13,145 nucleotides of DNA from an uncultured Corynebacterium sp. (GCF_943914015.1 NZ_CALUAK010000071.1:1-13145); one strand, 5' to 3'. Shown: positions 5,821 to 12,951, counted from the stretch's first letter. Made by a program: numbers and translations. The notes: generated from the sequence alone by a model not told the origin.

Positions 5821-6351
5821 CTATGCTTTGTCGGAATCGACCATCATCGAGAGAGCTTGGTCCACCTGGTCGGGGACAAAGGCGCGGATAAGGCTCTCCG
5901 GATCGCGGGAGCTTACCAACCAATAGGGAGTCGGATCCTCGGGATCATCGAGAACGAACATCGCAAGCTGCTTCACCCACCCGTGGTAGATGAGAAACGC
6001 CGCAGGATCGAGCTGACGCCCCATGGCCGATTGCTTTGCGGATTGGGGGATAGCAAGGCTGCGGGAGACAACTGAGGCGGGGAGATTGGCACCCTTAGAT
6101 GTAAGCCATCGTTCGCCGGAGGCGTCCTGCTCGACACGCACGGAGTTACTAGACAAAGAGACGAGGAACCAAATGACAGCGCCCCCAAAAATAGCGAAGG
6201 TGATGTATCCCCAGATCATTTCCCTGTTGTGCTGCACCTGGGCTGCAATAAGGAATGCAACTGCGAGACCGAAAAACCACCACCACACGGGCGCATGGTG
6301 TCGTTCTTGGTAGAGCACAACGGGTTCGTGTGCCTTCTTTTCTCCGCTCAT
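5821..6351 (-). CDS. DUF3093 family membrane protein
   Basis: 176 residues, a counterpart of Rv2698. The N-terminus carries VLYQERHHAPVWWWF, characteristic of DUF3093, then two membrane helices at about 22-39 and 45-66. A soluble ~110-residue C-terminal domain follows (AAFLIYHGWVKQLAMFVL, DPEDPTPYWLVSSRDPESL). It is probably a small inner-membrane protein with a cytoplasmic domain; function unknown. The start at 6351 is forced: an in-frame TGA lies two codons upstream. No Shine-Dalgarno is visible, and TAGACT lies 8 bp before the ATG, which suggests a leaderless message. It is divergent from dut across 261 bp. Confidence 0.88.
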   Translation of the reverse strand: MSGEKKAHEPVVLYQERHHAPVWWWFFGLAVAFLIAAQVQHNREMIWGYITFAIFGGAVIWFLVSLSSNSVRVEQDASGERWLTSKGANLPASVVSRSLAIPQSAKQSAMGRQLDPAAFLIYHGWVKQLAMFVLDDPEDPTPYWLVSSRDPESLIRAFVPDQVDQALSMMVDSDKA

Positions 6352-6359
6352 GGTTCATC

Positions 6360-6365
6360 AGTCTA
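6360..6365 (-). promoter_or_regulatory. Candidate -10 for DUF3093 (leaderless)
   Basis: On the minus strand TAGACT (6365 to 6360) fits TANANT and would place the start within 1-3 nt of the ATG at 6351. The -35 is not recognisable. Confidence 0.4.
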
Positions 6366-6370
6366 ACCCA

Positions 6371-6384
6371 CCTAAAACTTTAGG
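6371..6384. repeat. Palindrome CCTAAA-N2-TTTAGG in divergent promoter region
   Basis: Perfect 6-bp arms separated by AC. It overlaps the expected spacer between -35 and -10 of the DUF3093 promoter, so it may be an operator. An imperfect TGTGT-N6-ACACA element lies further right (6406-6421). Confidence 0.35.
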
Positions 6385-6600
6385 CGGATAAGGGCTAGCC
6401 TAATTTGTGTTGCACGACACATATCCCTTCCTCACCCATCATTTTCTACACGCAGACGCTGTGCTAGACGTCGGATTTTTTAGCTCGCAACAAGGTTTGG
6501 TCATGCATTTTTAATGCGGTGTTGCTGCGTCGGTGATGCAACCCTGTGCCCGTTTCGCTTCTGCACAGCGAGGTGAAAGGAATAAGGAAGAGAACTTTTG

Positions 6601-6606
6601 TAGTCT
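6601..6606 (+). promoter_or_regulatory. Candidate -10 for dut (leaderless)
   Basis: TAGTCT ends 6 bp before the dut GTG, so a start would fall on the initiation codon. No good -35 is seen. AGGTGAAAGG (6571-6580) is too far from the GTG to act as its Shine-Dalgarno. Confidence 0.3.
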
Positions 6607-6612
6607 GTAGCG

Positions 6613-7062
6613 GTGGAAAAATTAGCTATCAAACGACTCGATCCTGACCTTCCCCTCCCGCAGCGTGCTCACGCGGATGATGCGGGAATCGATTTGCACT
6701 CTGCTGAGAATGTCACCCTCCAGCCGGGAGAGCGTGCGCTTGTATCGACAGGTATCGCCATGGCCATCGACACAGGCTACGTTGGCCTTATTCATCCGCG
6801 CTCTGGTTTGGCGGCGAAGAAGGGGCTGTCCATCGTCAACACCCCAGGAACAATTGACTCCGGGTACCGCGGGGAAATCAAGGTGTGCCTTGTGAATACC
6901 GATCGCTCCGAGGCGATCTCCATTGCCCGTGGGGATCGGATCGCCCAGCTGCTCATCCAAAAAATCGAACTCCCCGTCGTTGTCGAGGTGGACGAACTCG
7001 ATGAGACAGAACGTGGCGAAGGTGGCTACGGATCAACTGGTGGCTCCGCGCTTCTCAGCTAA
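6613..7062 (+). CDS. dut: dUTP diphosphatase (dUTPase)
   Basis: 149 residues, the normal length for the trimeric all-beta family. It hydrolyses dUTP to dUMP and pyrophosphate, keeping uracil out of DNA and supplying dUMP for thymidylate. All five motifs are present: DAGIDL (23-28), HPRSGLA (61-67), TPGTIDSGYRGEIKV (77-91) with the catalytic Asp at about 82, GDRIAQ (107-112), and the mobile C-terminal arm RGEGGYGSTG (134-143) that closes over the phosphates. The GTG at 6613 is essentially forced: an in-frame TAG lies 12 bp upstream and the next in-frame start is inside the fold. There is no Shine-Dalgarno. Confidence 0.97.
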   Translation: MEKLAIKRLDPDLPLPQRAHADDAGIDLHSAENVTLQPGERALVSTGIAMAIDTGYVGLIHPRSGLAAKKGLSIVNTPGTIDSGYRGEIKVCLVNTDRSEAISIARGDRIAQLLIQKIELPVVVEVDELDETERGEGGYGSTGGSALLS

Positions 7063-7185
7063 CTGATTCCCGGCGTAGCCCTCAGTATCAGGCATCTACG
7101 TTGCCTTCCTTCATGCCTGCTTCAACGGGCAAAGCTGGCACCTCTCCGCGCTTGTAAGGCCGAGGGCTAAGTACCGAAGTATGAA

Positions 7186-7230
7186 CCTGCAATGCAGCGC
7201 CCCGTTGTGCTTCGGTGCATTGTGTGCAGG
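7186..7230. repeat. Imperfect hairpin between dut and DUF3710 gene
   Basis: CCTGC+AATGCA (7186-7196) pairs with TGCATT+GCAGG (7216-7221, 7226-7230) across a 4-nt bulge. It could be a dut terminator lacking a U tract, or a leader structure. No other clear terminator follows dut. Confidence 0.35.
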
Positions 7231-7281
7231 AGCTCCGTCGTGGAAACGAGGAGGGCTGTACTATCCGAAAGTAAAGCAAGG

Positions 7282-7311
7282 CAGTGGACTGACAGTGGAC
7301 TGTGTGACACA
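7282..7311. repeat. 11-bp-period direct repeat and palindrome before DUF3710
   Basis: CAGTGGACTG at 7282-7291 and 7293-7302 (one-turn period), followed by TGTGTGACACA (7301-7311), a perfect odd palindrome. It lies 29 bp upstream of the start codon and may be a regulator site. TACTAT (7259-7264) upstream is a possible -10. Confidence 0.35.
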
Positions 7312-7339
7312 AACGACCACAATCAAAAAGGACAAGACA

Positions 7340-8359
7340 ATGGATATTTTTGGACCATTTGATTCGGCAAGCGCCGCGGCGAAGGACCTCGACGTAAGCG
7401 ACTTTGCATCGAGCGTCTTGGACTTGGGATCCCTGAGGATTCCGCTTCCTCACAACTCAGAGGTACAAGTGGAGATGGGGGAGCAAGGGCCGAAACTGCT
7501 CCACATCGTTACGCCGTACGGGCGCATCACGCCTGTCGGTTTTGCTGCAGCAAAATCGCGCAACCTCTGGCGGGAGGTATACCCCAGCATCGTCGACGGT
7601 ATGACCAACGATGGGTTGGAGGCCCACGTTGAGGACGGCCCGTGGGGCGCAGAGGTTGTCGGTCGCACGCAGCGTGCAACCCTGCGGCTCATTGGTGTGC
7701 AGGGCGGCCGGTGGATGATCCGCTTTACCTGTGCTGCACCAAATGAAACAGCCGATGAGATGGCCAACATTGCGCGAGAAACAATCGCTCGCACTGTTGT
7801 AGATCGCGGTGAAGCCCCCATCCCGCCAGGACAGCCACTGCCTATCTCCGTCCCCGATGCGCTGGCCAAGCAGATCCAGGCGGCAATGCAAGCTCGAGCC
7901 CAACGTGCACATTCCATCGCCCGCCAGCCCCAGGATGCCTCCGCCGGAGGCGCAACAGCACAGCCGGGAAGCGCGAGCCAGGCAACAGGTCAAGGCAGCG
8001 ATCAGGAAGAATCCGACGCTGAGGAGGGGCCTGGATCCAGTCGCCATTCTTTGGTAAGTCAGGACACTGATAGTGGCTCCGCCACCTCTACGTCAGGTGC
8101 GCATACATACGCCGCCTCAGGGCAGCCCGGTTTCGACCAGTCTGCGCATGATAGCCGGACCGAGGAGCTCAACACCGAGGGCAAGAGCGCCGAGGACGTC
8201 GCCGAGATGGGCAACACCGGTGAGTTCGTGGAAAGCACCCGTGGAGCCGATACGTCCAGCAATGCAAAAGAGGCGCGGGAGCGCATGTTCGAGTGGCGTT
8301 CCGATAGCGTGAATGGCTCTGCCATCCAGCAGATTGCCCCACAAAACCGCTCCTTCTAG
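7340..8359 (+). CDS. DUF3710 domain protein with acidic disordered tail
   Basis: 339 residues, a counterpart of Rv2696c. The first ~160 residues hold the DUF3710 domain, starting FGPFDSA and including DLGSLRIPLP (28-37), GPWGAEV (100-106) and GVQGGRWMIRF (119-129). Function unknown, probably soluble. After the PIPPGQPLPI linker (160-169) comes a helix (172-192), then about 120 residues of Ser/Glu/Gly/Ala-rich sequence with no predicted fold, ending in a short basic/aromatic segment (EARERMFEWR). The ATG at 7340 is chosen over an in-frame ATG at 7181 because AAAAAGGA lies 8 nt upstream, the upstream extension is Cys-rich and unlike the family, and known members start at MDxFG-like sequence. 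It follows dut in the same order as in relatives. Confidence 0.9.
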   Translation: MDIFGPFDSASAAAKDLDVSDFASSVLDLGSLRIPLPHNSEVQVEMGEQGPKLLHIVTPYGRITPVGFAAAKSRNLWREVYPSIVDGMTNDGLEAHVEDGPWGAEVVGRTQRATLRLIGVQGGRWMIRFTCAAPNETADEMANIARETIARTVVDRGEAPIPPGQPLPISVPDALAKQIQAAMQARAQRAHSIARQPQDASAGGATAQPGSASQATGQGSDQEESDAEEGPGSSRHSLVSQDTDSGSATSTSGAHTYAASGQPGFDQSAHDSRTEELNTEGKSAEDVAEMGNTGEFVESTRGADTSSNAKEARERMFEWRSDSVNGSAIQQIAPQNRSF

Positions 8360-8379
8360 ATCTCGCATTAGCGTGCCCC

Positions 8380-8410
8380 AGCCGTGGCAATCGTGCTGTG
8401 CCACGGGGCT
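8380..8410 (+). terminator. Hairpin after DUF3710 gene
   Basis: CCGTGGCA (8382-8389) with TGCCACGG (8399-8406), 9-nt loop, 22 bp after the stop. AGCC/GGCT can extend it with a slip. A second small stem, CCCGC-GCT-GCGGG (8412-8424), is followed by TTGTGT. Together they are a likely terminator. Confidence 0.6.
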
Positions 8411-8424
8411 GCCCGCGCTGCGGG

Positions 8425-8453
8425 TTGTGTGGACGAGCATGGGCAACTGTAAT
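8425..8453 (+). promoter_or_regulatory. Candidate promoter of DUF3159-methyltransferase pair
   Basis: TTGTGT (8425-8430), 17 bp, then TGTAAT (8448-8453), one mismatch from TATAAT. The start would be near 8460, about 35 nt before the GTG at 8495. The -10 and start overlap the inverted repeat at 8441-8468. Confidence 0.45.
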
Positions 8454-8468
8454 GTGACTACATTGCCC
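8441..8468. promoter_or_regulatory. Inverted repeat over the -10/start region (candidate operator)
   Basis: GGGCAA (8441-8446) with TTGCCC (8463-8468) and, inside, TGTA (8448-8451) with TACA (8459-8462), one unpaired C. An alternative inner pairing is AATGT (8451-8455) with ACATT (8460-8464). Confidence 0.45.
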
Positions 8469-8494
8469 GAGATGACATAGAACAAGGACACAAC

Positions 8495-9364
8495 GTGAAT
8501 CAAGACGAAAACGCGCAGCATCTGGGGAGTGAGGATACGTCCATGCTTCCGGAGGTACATCAACCCACCGGGGATGTCTCGCCCAACCAGACGGCTGATA
8601 GCGCCCCCAGGAGTGAAGCCACAGGAAACAGTGGCCAGAGAGGAGTGCGTGTAGCGACTACCACGGATGGCTCCGTGGAAGAGGAGCGATCAGATGACCC
8701 ACGTGGCACGGTAGGCATCCCCGCCAAAGAAGATGTGGCTCCAAGCCTCCTCGATCAGATGGGCGGGCTCTCCGGGCTTATTGCGACAACGCTGCCAATT
8801 GTTGTCTACGTGCCGGCTAACTCCTTTTTTGGGCTGACAACGGCGATCGTCGCGGCCCTTGGCGTCGCAGCCCTTGTCTTTATCTGGCGTCTAGTACGCA
8901 AAGAAACTCTCCAGCCGGCCGTTTCCGGTTTCATCGGAGTTATTTTCTGTGCGGCAATCGCGTGGTTCATGGGAGACGCGAAAGGATTTTTCCTTTACGG
9001 AATCTGGATGTCACTGCTCTACGCCGTCATCTTCGTCATCTCCATCCTTGTTCGCTGGCCCGCTGTCGGCGTGATCTGGAAAGGGATCAAGGGAGATGGC
9101 TTCGGCTGGAGGAAGGCCCCGCGGGCTCGACACTTTTACGATGTGGCAACCGTAGCCTGGGCGATCGTGTTCGTCGCCAGGTTTATCATTCAAAATCATC
9201 TCTACAATGCTGCCTCGACAACGGCACTCGGCGTGGTGAAAATCCTTATGGGGTGGCCACTTACTGCTGTTGTCTTGCTCGTCACCATCTGGGCCGTGAG
9301 GAAGGCCGATGCAGTCATCGCGGATGTAGAAGAAGACCAGAAGTTAGGAGAAAATCATGAGTGA
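8495..9364 (+). CDS. DUF3159 family integral membrane protein
   Basis: 289 residues, a counterpart of Rv2693c. The first ~82 residues are hydrophilic and acidic without a signal peptide. The DUF3159 core (about 86-270) has five to six hydrophobic helices at roughly 93-108, 112-131, 143-160, 168-187, 215-232 and 244-267, with conserved-looking loops such as RWPAVGVIWKGIKGDG (187-202) and RHFYDVATVAW (212-222). It is probably an inner-membrane protein; substrate and function unknown. Start GTG 8495 has AAGGA 6-7 nt upstream. The stop overlaps the next gene by 8 bp, so the two are co-transcribed and translationally coupled. Confidence 0.9.
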   Translation: MNQDENAQHLGSEDTSMLPEVHQPTGDVSPNQTADSAPRSEATGNSGQRGVRVATTTDGSVEEERSDDPRGTVGIPAKEDVAPSLLDQMGGLSGLIATTLPIVVYVPANSFFGLTTAIVAALGVAALVFIWRLVRKETLQPAVSGFIGVIFCAAIAWFMGDAKGFFLYGIWMSLLYAVIFVISILVRWPAVGVIWKGIKGDGFGWRKAPRARHFYDVATVAWAIVFVARFIIQNHLYNAASTTALGVVKILMGWPLTAVVLLVTIWAVRKADAVIADVEEDQKLGENHE

Positions 9365-10607
9365 CACAGAGGCATCAGAGGTAAAGACACAAGAGATCAC
9401 TGTTGGGGATCGCGTCAATGTTCGCGCCGATCGTCCCGCCCACGGCGGAGAATCAATCGGCACTGTGGATGAACGCGTTGTTTTCCTCGAGGGGGCGCTT
9501 CCCGGCGATACCGTTGTTGCAACCGTGACCCAAAAGAAGAAGAGATTTCTCCGCGCAACGGTTGACTCTGTCACAGAAGGCGGCCCCTACCGTGGACCGT
9601 CCCGGTGTGACGCTGCCGCAGCAGGTGCCGGTTGCTGTGACTTCCACGAGGTCATCCCTGAAAAGGAAGCAGAGCTTAAACGCGTCATCCTGGAGGATCA
9701 GCTCCACAGGATTGGGCACTTTGACGGTGAGCTCCCAAGCATCGAAATCGTGCCGATCGATGACGCGCCGGGGTATCGCACCCGGGCGCGATTCGGGGTG
9801 AACACATCAGGTCAGGCCGGTGTCCGCAAACGGCACTCCAACGAGGTACTCACAATTCGCTGCAGCGCCATTGATCCGCGCATCTATGACGTGGTGGAAG
9901 AGCACACCTTTACTCCTGGTGCAGAGGTTGTCTGCGCTGTGGATTCGAACGGAGAAGTGCACGTAAAGGAAACAGTTCGTGCGCCCCGCGGGAAGCGCGT
10001 GAGCAACCGTGGACACCAGGTCAGCGGCGACAAGCTTGTGCAGGAAACGGTGGGGACGACGTCCTTCGAATTTCCCGTGACGGGATTCTGGCAGGCCCAC
10101 AAGGATATTCCCGAATTGTTTAGTTCGCTTATCCGCATAGCGACGGAAAATGATGACTTTGAAGCTGCTACTCCCGCCGGTGAAGCCCTGGTGGGATGGG
10201 ATCTCTACGGTGGCGTCGGGGCGCTTGCACCAGCTGTTGTCGACGCTTTGGGAAGCCCCGATGCTGAGGTCATCAGTGTGGATACGACGAACGTGAAAGA
10301 CTGGCAAGGATCCGATCAGGTTGCTTTCGCCCGCGGTGATGTCGCCACGACTGTGGCAACGCTGCCGAATCCGGTACTGGTCATCCTCGATCCGCCCCGC
10401 ACCGGCGCAGGTGACAAAACGATCGCTGACATCGCCATGCGACGGCCACAGCGGGTCATTCACTTCGGCTGCGACCCGGCGACGTGTGCCCGCGATCTGC
10501 GCACCTGGGTAGACAATGGGTATCACGTCGATCGCATCTTCTTAGTCAATGCGTTCCCCGGAAGTTATCACTTCGAGACGGTGGTTTCCCTGTCCGCTAC
10601 GAATTAG
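9357..10607 (+). CDS. TRAM-domain class I SAM-dependent RNA methyltransferase (TrmA/RlmD family)
   Basis: 416 residues. It probably makes 5-methyluridine in rRNA or tRNA. The N-terminal TRAM (OB-fold RNA-binding) domain covers about 13-73. The catalytic domain shows FPVTGFWQAHKD (239-250, RNA-base Gln), the SAM loop WDLYGGVGAL (281-290), LDPPRTGAG (344-352), the nucleophile loop HFGCDPATCARDL (369-381, Cys 372), and HFETVVSLS (405-413) with the general-base Glu 407. These show an active enzyme. The Fe-S cysteines are atypical: Cys 84, Cys 93, Cys 94 and Cys 169 are present, but not the C-x5-C-x2-C spacing known for RlmD. The ATG overlaps the DUF3159 stop by 8 bp, with TTAGGAGA just upstream as Shine-Dalgarno inside that gene. 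Rv2689c is the mycobacterial counterpart. Target base unknown. Confidence 0.9.
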   Translation: MSDTEASEVKTQEITVGDRVNVRADRPAHGGESIGTVDERVVFLEGALPGDTVVATVTQKKKRFLRATVDSVTEGGPYRGPSRCDAAAAGAGCCDFHEVIPEKEAELKRVILEDQLHRIGHFDGELPSIEIVPIDDAPGYRTRARFGVNTSGQAGVRKRHSNEVLTIRCSAIDPRIYDVVEEHTFTPGAEVVCAVDSNGEVHVKETVRAPRGKRVSNRGHQVSGDKLVQETVGTTSFEFPVTGFWQAHKDIPELFSSLIRIATENDDFEAATPAGEALVGWDLYGGVGALAPAVVDALGSPDAEVISVDTTNVKDWQGSDQVAFARGDVATTVATLPNPVLVILDPPRTGAGDKTIADIAMRRPQRVIHFGCDPATCARDLRTWVDNGYHVDRIFLVNAFPGSYHFETVVSLSATN

Positions 10608-10632
10608 GTACAACTAGGAAGAAATAGGTACA
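10605..10632. repeat. Short direct repeat TAGGTACA at end of methyltransferase gene
   Basis: TAGGTACA at 10605-10612 (including the stop codon) and 10625-10632, a 20-bp period. Role unknown. Confidence 0.3.
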
Positions 10633-10638
10633 CAAGAC

Positions 10639-10682
10639 GGGGTAAAGTTTTGCTGTATTAGGCAAATGTTTACCCCCGCTTT
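10639..10682 (+). terminator. Terminator of the DUF3159-methyltransferase operon
   Basis: GGGGTAAA (10639-10646) pairs with TTTACCCC (10669-10676). Inside, TTTGC (10649-10653) pairs with GCAAA (10662-10666) across two mismatches, with an 8-nt loop. The stem is followed by CCGCTTTCTTC. Confidence 0.75.
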
Positions 10683-10724
10683 CTTCAAAATCCACCTTTG
10701 GCTGTGTCTCGTTTCAGCCACAGG

Positions 10725-10730
10725 TACACT
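10725..10730 (+). promoter_or_regulatory. Candidate -10 for dxs
   Basis: TACACT matches TANANT and is preceded by CAGG. The -35 is unclear. A start near 10737 gives a leader of about 160 nt before the dxs ATG. TACTGT (10784-10789) is a weaker second candidate. Confidence 0.4.
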
Positions 10731-10897
10731 CTTTTAACAAACGGTGCGCGCGTTCTGGTGGCAGTTTTCTATCAGAGTGTTCGCCTACTGTGGAGACTCG
10801 CCGGTAAAGCGTGTGAAGCGATTGGCTTTTAGCGAGTGGCTCCGTGGCTACCGTTCCTGTCCGCGCAATGTGTGAAAAGTGAGGCATCGAATAACTT

Positions 10898-12889
10898 ATG
10901 AGCCTTCTTGAAAGGATTGTTTCCCCCAGCGACGTTCGCGCTCTTCCGCAAGAGCGCCTCGAAAATCTGGCCAGCGAGATTCGCGATTTCCTGGTTGAGA
11001 AGGTCTCCGTAACGGGCGGACACCTCGGGCCGAACTTGGGCGTTGTCGAGCTCACTATTGCCCTCCACCGGATCTTCGAATCCCCCAAGGATCCGCTGAT
11101 TTTTGACACGTCGCACCAGTCGTACGTGCACAAGATTCTGACGGGTCGGGCAGACAAGTTCGATACGCTGCGGCAAAAGGACGGACTTTCCGGGTACACG
11201 GATAGGGCCGAGTCAGAACACGACTGGACCGAGTCCTCCCACGCGTCGGCTGCATTGAGTTACGCGGACGGCCTCGCAAAGGCTTTTGCCTTGACGGATC
11301 AGATTGACCGTAAGGTCGTCGCGGTTGTCGGCGATGGCGCGCTCACAGGCGGAATGTGCTGGGAAGCGCTGAATAATATTGCGGCGGATAAGACACGCAA
11401 CATCGTCATCGTGGTCAACGACAACGGCCGCAGCTACTCGCCGACGATCGGTGGGTTTGCCAACAGCCTTGCAGATCTCCGTACACAGCCGTTCTACGAC
11501 AAGGTGATGGAGCAGGGCAAAACCACGCTCAATTCCATGGGGTGGGTTGGCAAGCGCACGTTTGAGGTCATGCACGCGCTCAAAGAGGGTGTTAAGTACC
11601 ACGTCATCCCCACGGAGATGTTCCCCGAGCTGAACATGAAGTACGTGGGCCCGGTGGATGGGCATAACATCCAGGCACTGGAACACGCCTTCAGGTACGC
11701 AAAGGAGTACACTGGGCCGATCATCATCCACTGCGTGACGGAAAAGGGACGTGGCTACGCCCCGGCGGAGAACAAGACGAGCGATCTCATGCACTCCACC
11801 GGCGCTATCAACCCGGAGACAGGCATCCCGCTTGCTAAATCCCAGCGCTCGTGGACGGATGTCTTTACCGAGGAGCTCCTCAAGGCGGGCGCTCGCCGTG
11901 ACGATATTGTCGCTATCACCGCCGCGATGGCGGGGCCTACGGGGCTGGCGAAGTTTGGGGAGAAGTTCCCCGACAGGCTTTTCGACGTAGGCATCGCTGA
12001 GCAGCACGCGACAACGTCTGCTGCCGGCTTGGCGCTGGGTGGTCTGCACCCGGTTGTGGCGTTGTACTCGACATTCCTGAACCGCGCCTTTGACCAGATG
12101 CTTATGGACGTGGGGCTGCTTAAGCTTCCTGTCACCTTCGTTCTTGACCGCTCGGGCATCACAGGTTCCGATGGTGCATCACATAACGGCGTGTGGGATA
12201 TGGCCATCGCCGGCATTGTCCCCGGGATGCACCTGGCTGCCCCGCGCGACGATGAGCGGTTGAAGGAACAGTTCAACGAGGCCATCGAATACGCGGACGG
12301 GCCGACGATCGTTCGCTTCCCCAAGGGCGCTCTCGTTCCGGTCATCGATCCGGTCGAAACCGTTGAGGGCGGAGCGGAATACATTTACAAGTCGAGCCGT
12401 GCAGGCGGAGAGGGCAGTGAAGGCGTAGCTACAGATGAGCGCCACTCTGTACTCATTGTCTCCATTGGTGCGTTGGCTGGCTCCTGCGTGGAGGCAGCGC
12501 GCATGCTGGAAAAGGATGGACTCGCAGTCGATGTCCTTGACCCCGGCTGGGTGATTCCCGTCAACCCGGTGATCCCCGAACTCGCCGAGCAGTACGATAC
12601 CGTTGTCACCGTGGAAGACGGTGTGATCCATGGCGGAGTTGGCTCGATGATCGACTCCGTGTGCGATCAGTGCGGTGTGGATACACCGGTGCGCATCATC
12701 GCCGTGCCACAGAAGTTCCTGCGCCACGCGTCCCGTTCCCAGGTTTTGGCTGAACTTGGCATGGACGCACCGGGCATCGCCGAATCCATCCGTGGCTGGT
12801 GCACGCCAAACGCCGGAAGTCCTGCTCACGAGGACGCGCAGTCGAGCGTGTCGTACCTGCGAGCCTCCGGCGACCACAGCGGGAAGTAA
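10898..12889 (+). CDS. dxs: 1-deoxy-D-xylulose-5-phosphate synthase
   Basis: 663 residues. A thiamine-diphosphate enzyme that condenses pyruvate with glyceraldehyde-3-phosphate, the first and rate-limiting step of the MEP isoprenoid pathway. Visible are TGGHLGPNLGVVELT (39-53), the DTSHQSYVHKIL substrate-site segment (70-81), SEHDWTESSHASAALSYADG (106-125), the ThDP/Mg motif GDGALTGGMCWEALNN (145-160) with NDN (174-176), KYVGPVDGH (248-256), the transketolase pyrimidine-domain Glu in DVGIAEQHA (363-371), and GSDGASHNGVWD (423-434). The enzyme is usually about 620-640 residues. The excess comes from a Gly/Ser-rich loop (about 499-514) and a ~20-residue tail. Start ATG 10898 gives the family-like MSLLERIVSPSDV. 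The only Shine-Dalgarno-like GAGG is 13 nt upstream, rather far. The gene is monocistronic, with its own promoter region and terminator. Confidence 0.97.
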   Translation: MSLLERIVSPSDVRALPQERLENLASEIRDFLVEKVSVTGGHLGPNLGVVELTIALHRIFESPKDPLIFDTSHQSYVHKILTGRADKFDTLRQKDGLSGYTDRAESEHDWTESSHASAALSYADGLAKAFALTDQIDRKVVAVVGDGALTGGMCWEALNNIAADKTRNIVIVVNDNGRSYSPTIGGFANSLADLRTQPFYDKVMEQGKTTLNSMGWVGKRTFEVMHALKEGVKYHVIPTEMFPELNMKYVGPVDGHNIQALEHAFRYAKEYTGPIIIHCVTEKGRGYAPAENKTSDLMHSTGAINPETGIPLAKSQRSWTDVFTEELLKAGARRDDIVAITAAMAGPTGLAKFGEKFPDRLFDVGIAEQHATTSAAGLALGGLHPVVALYSTFLNRAFDQMLMDVGLLKLPVTFVLDRSGITGSDGASHNGVWDMAIAGIVPGMHLAAPRDDERLKEQFNEAIEYADGPTIVRFPKGALVPVIDPVETVEGGAEYIYKSSRAGGEGSEGVATDERHSVLIVSIGALAGSCVEAARMLEKDGLAVDVLDPGWVIPVNPVIPELAEQYDTVVTVEDGVIHGGVGSMIDSVCDQCGVDTPVRIIAVPQKFLRHASRSQVLAELGMDAPGIAESIRGWCTPNAGSPAHEDAQSSVSYLRASGDHSGK

Positions 12890-12920
12890 AACAAGTACAA
12901 AAATTCGAAATCCACGTTAC

Positions 12921-12951
12921 CCAGCCCCGGCCAGCCCCCGGCCAGCGCTGG
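12921..12951. repeat. GC-rich tandem repeat after dxs
   Basis: CCAGCCCCGG (12921-12930) is followed directly by CCAGCCCCCGG (12931-12941) and the perfect palindrome CCAGCGCTGG (12942-12951). No function is evident. Confidence 0.4.

Noticed and set aside
6380..6410. DtxR/IdeR-like box around GGCTAGCCTAA
   Set aside because: Only about 11 of 19 consensus positions match; too weak to call an iron-regulated site.
6406..6421. Second GlxR-like site TGTGT-N6-ACACA before dut
   Set aside because: Both half-sites deviate at the conserved fifth base; weaker than the 2562 site.
7181..7339. N-terminal extension of the DUF3710 protein
   Set aside because: The added 53 residues are unlike the family and the internal ATG at 7340 has a clear Shine-Dalgarno.
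10737..10897. Thiamine (TPP) riboswitch in the dxs leader
   Set aside because: Dxs uses ThDP, but the conserved CUGAGA and related thi-box sequences are absent.
11213..12049. 278-residue minus-strand frame inside dxs
   Set aside because: Antisense shadow of a strongly conserved gene; Arg/His-rich translation without recognisable motifs.
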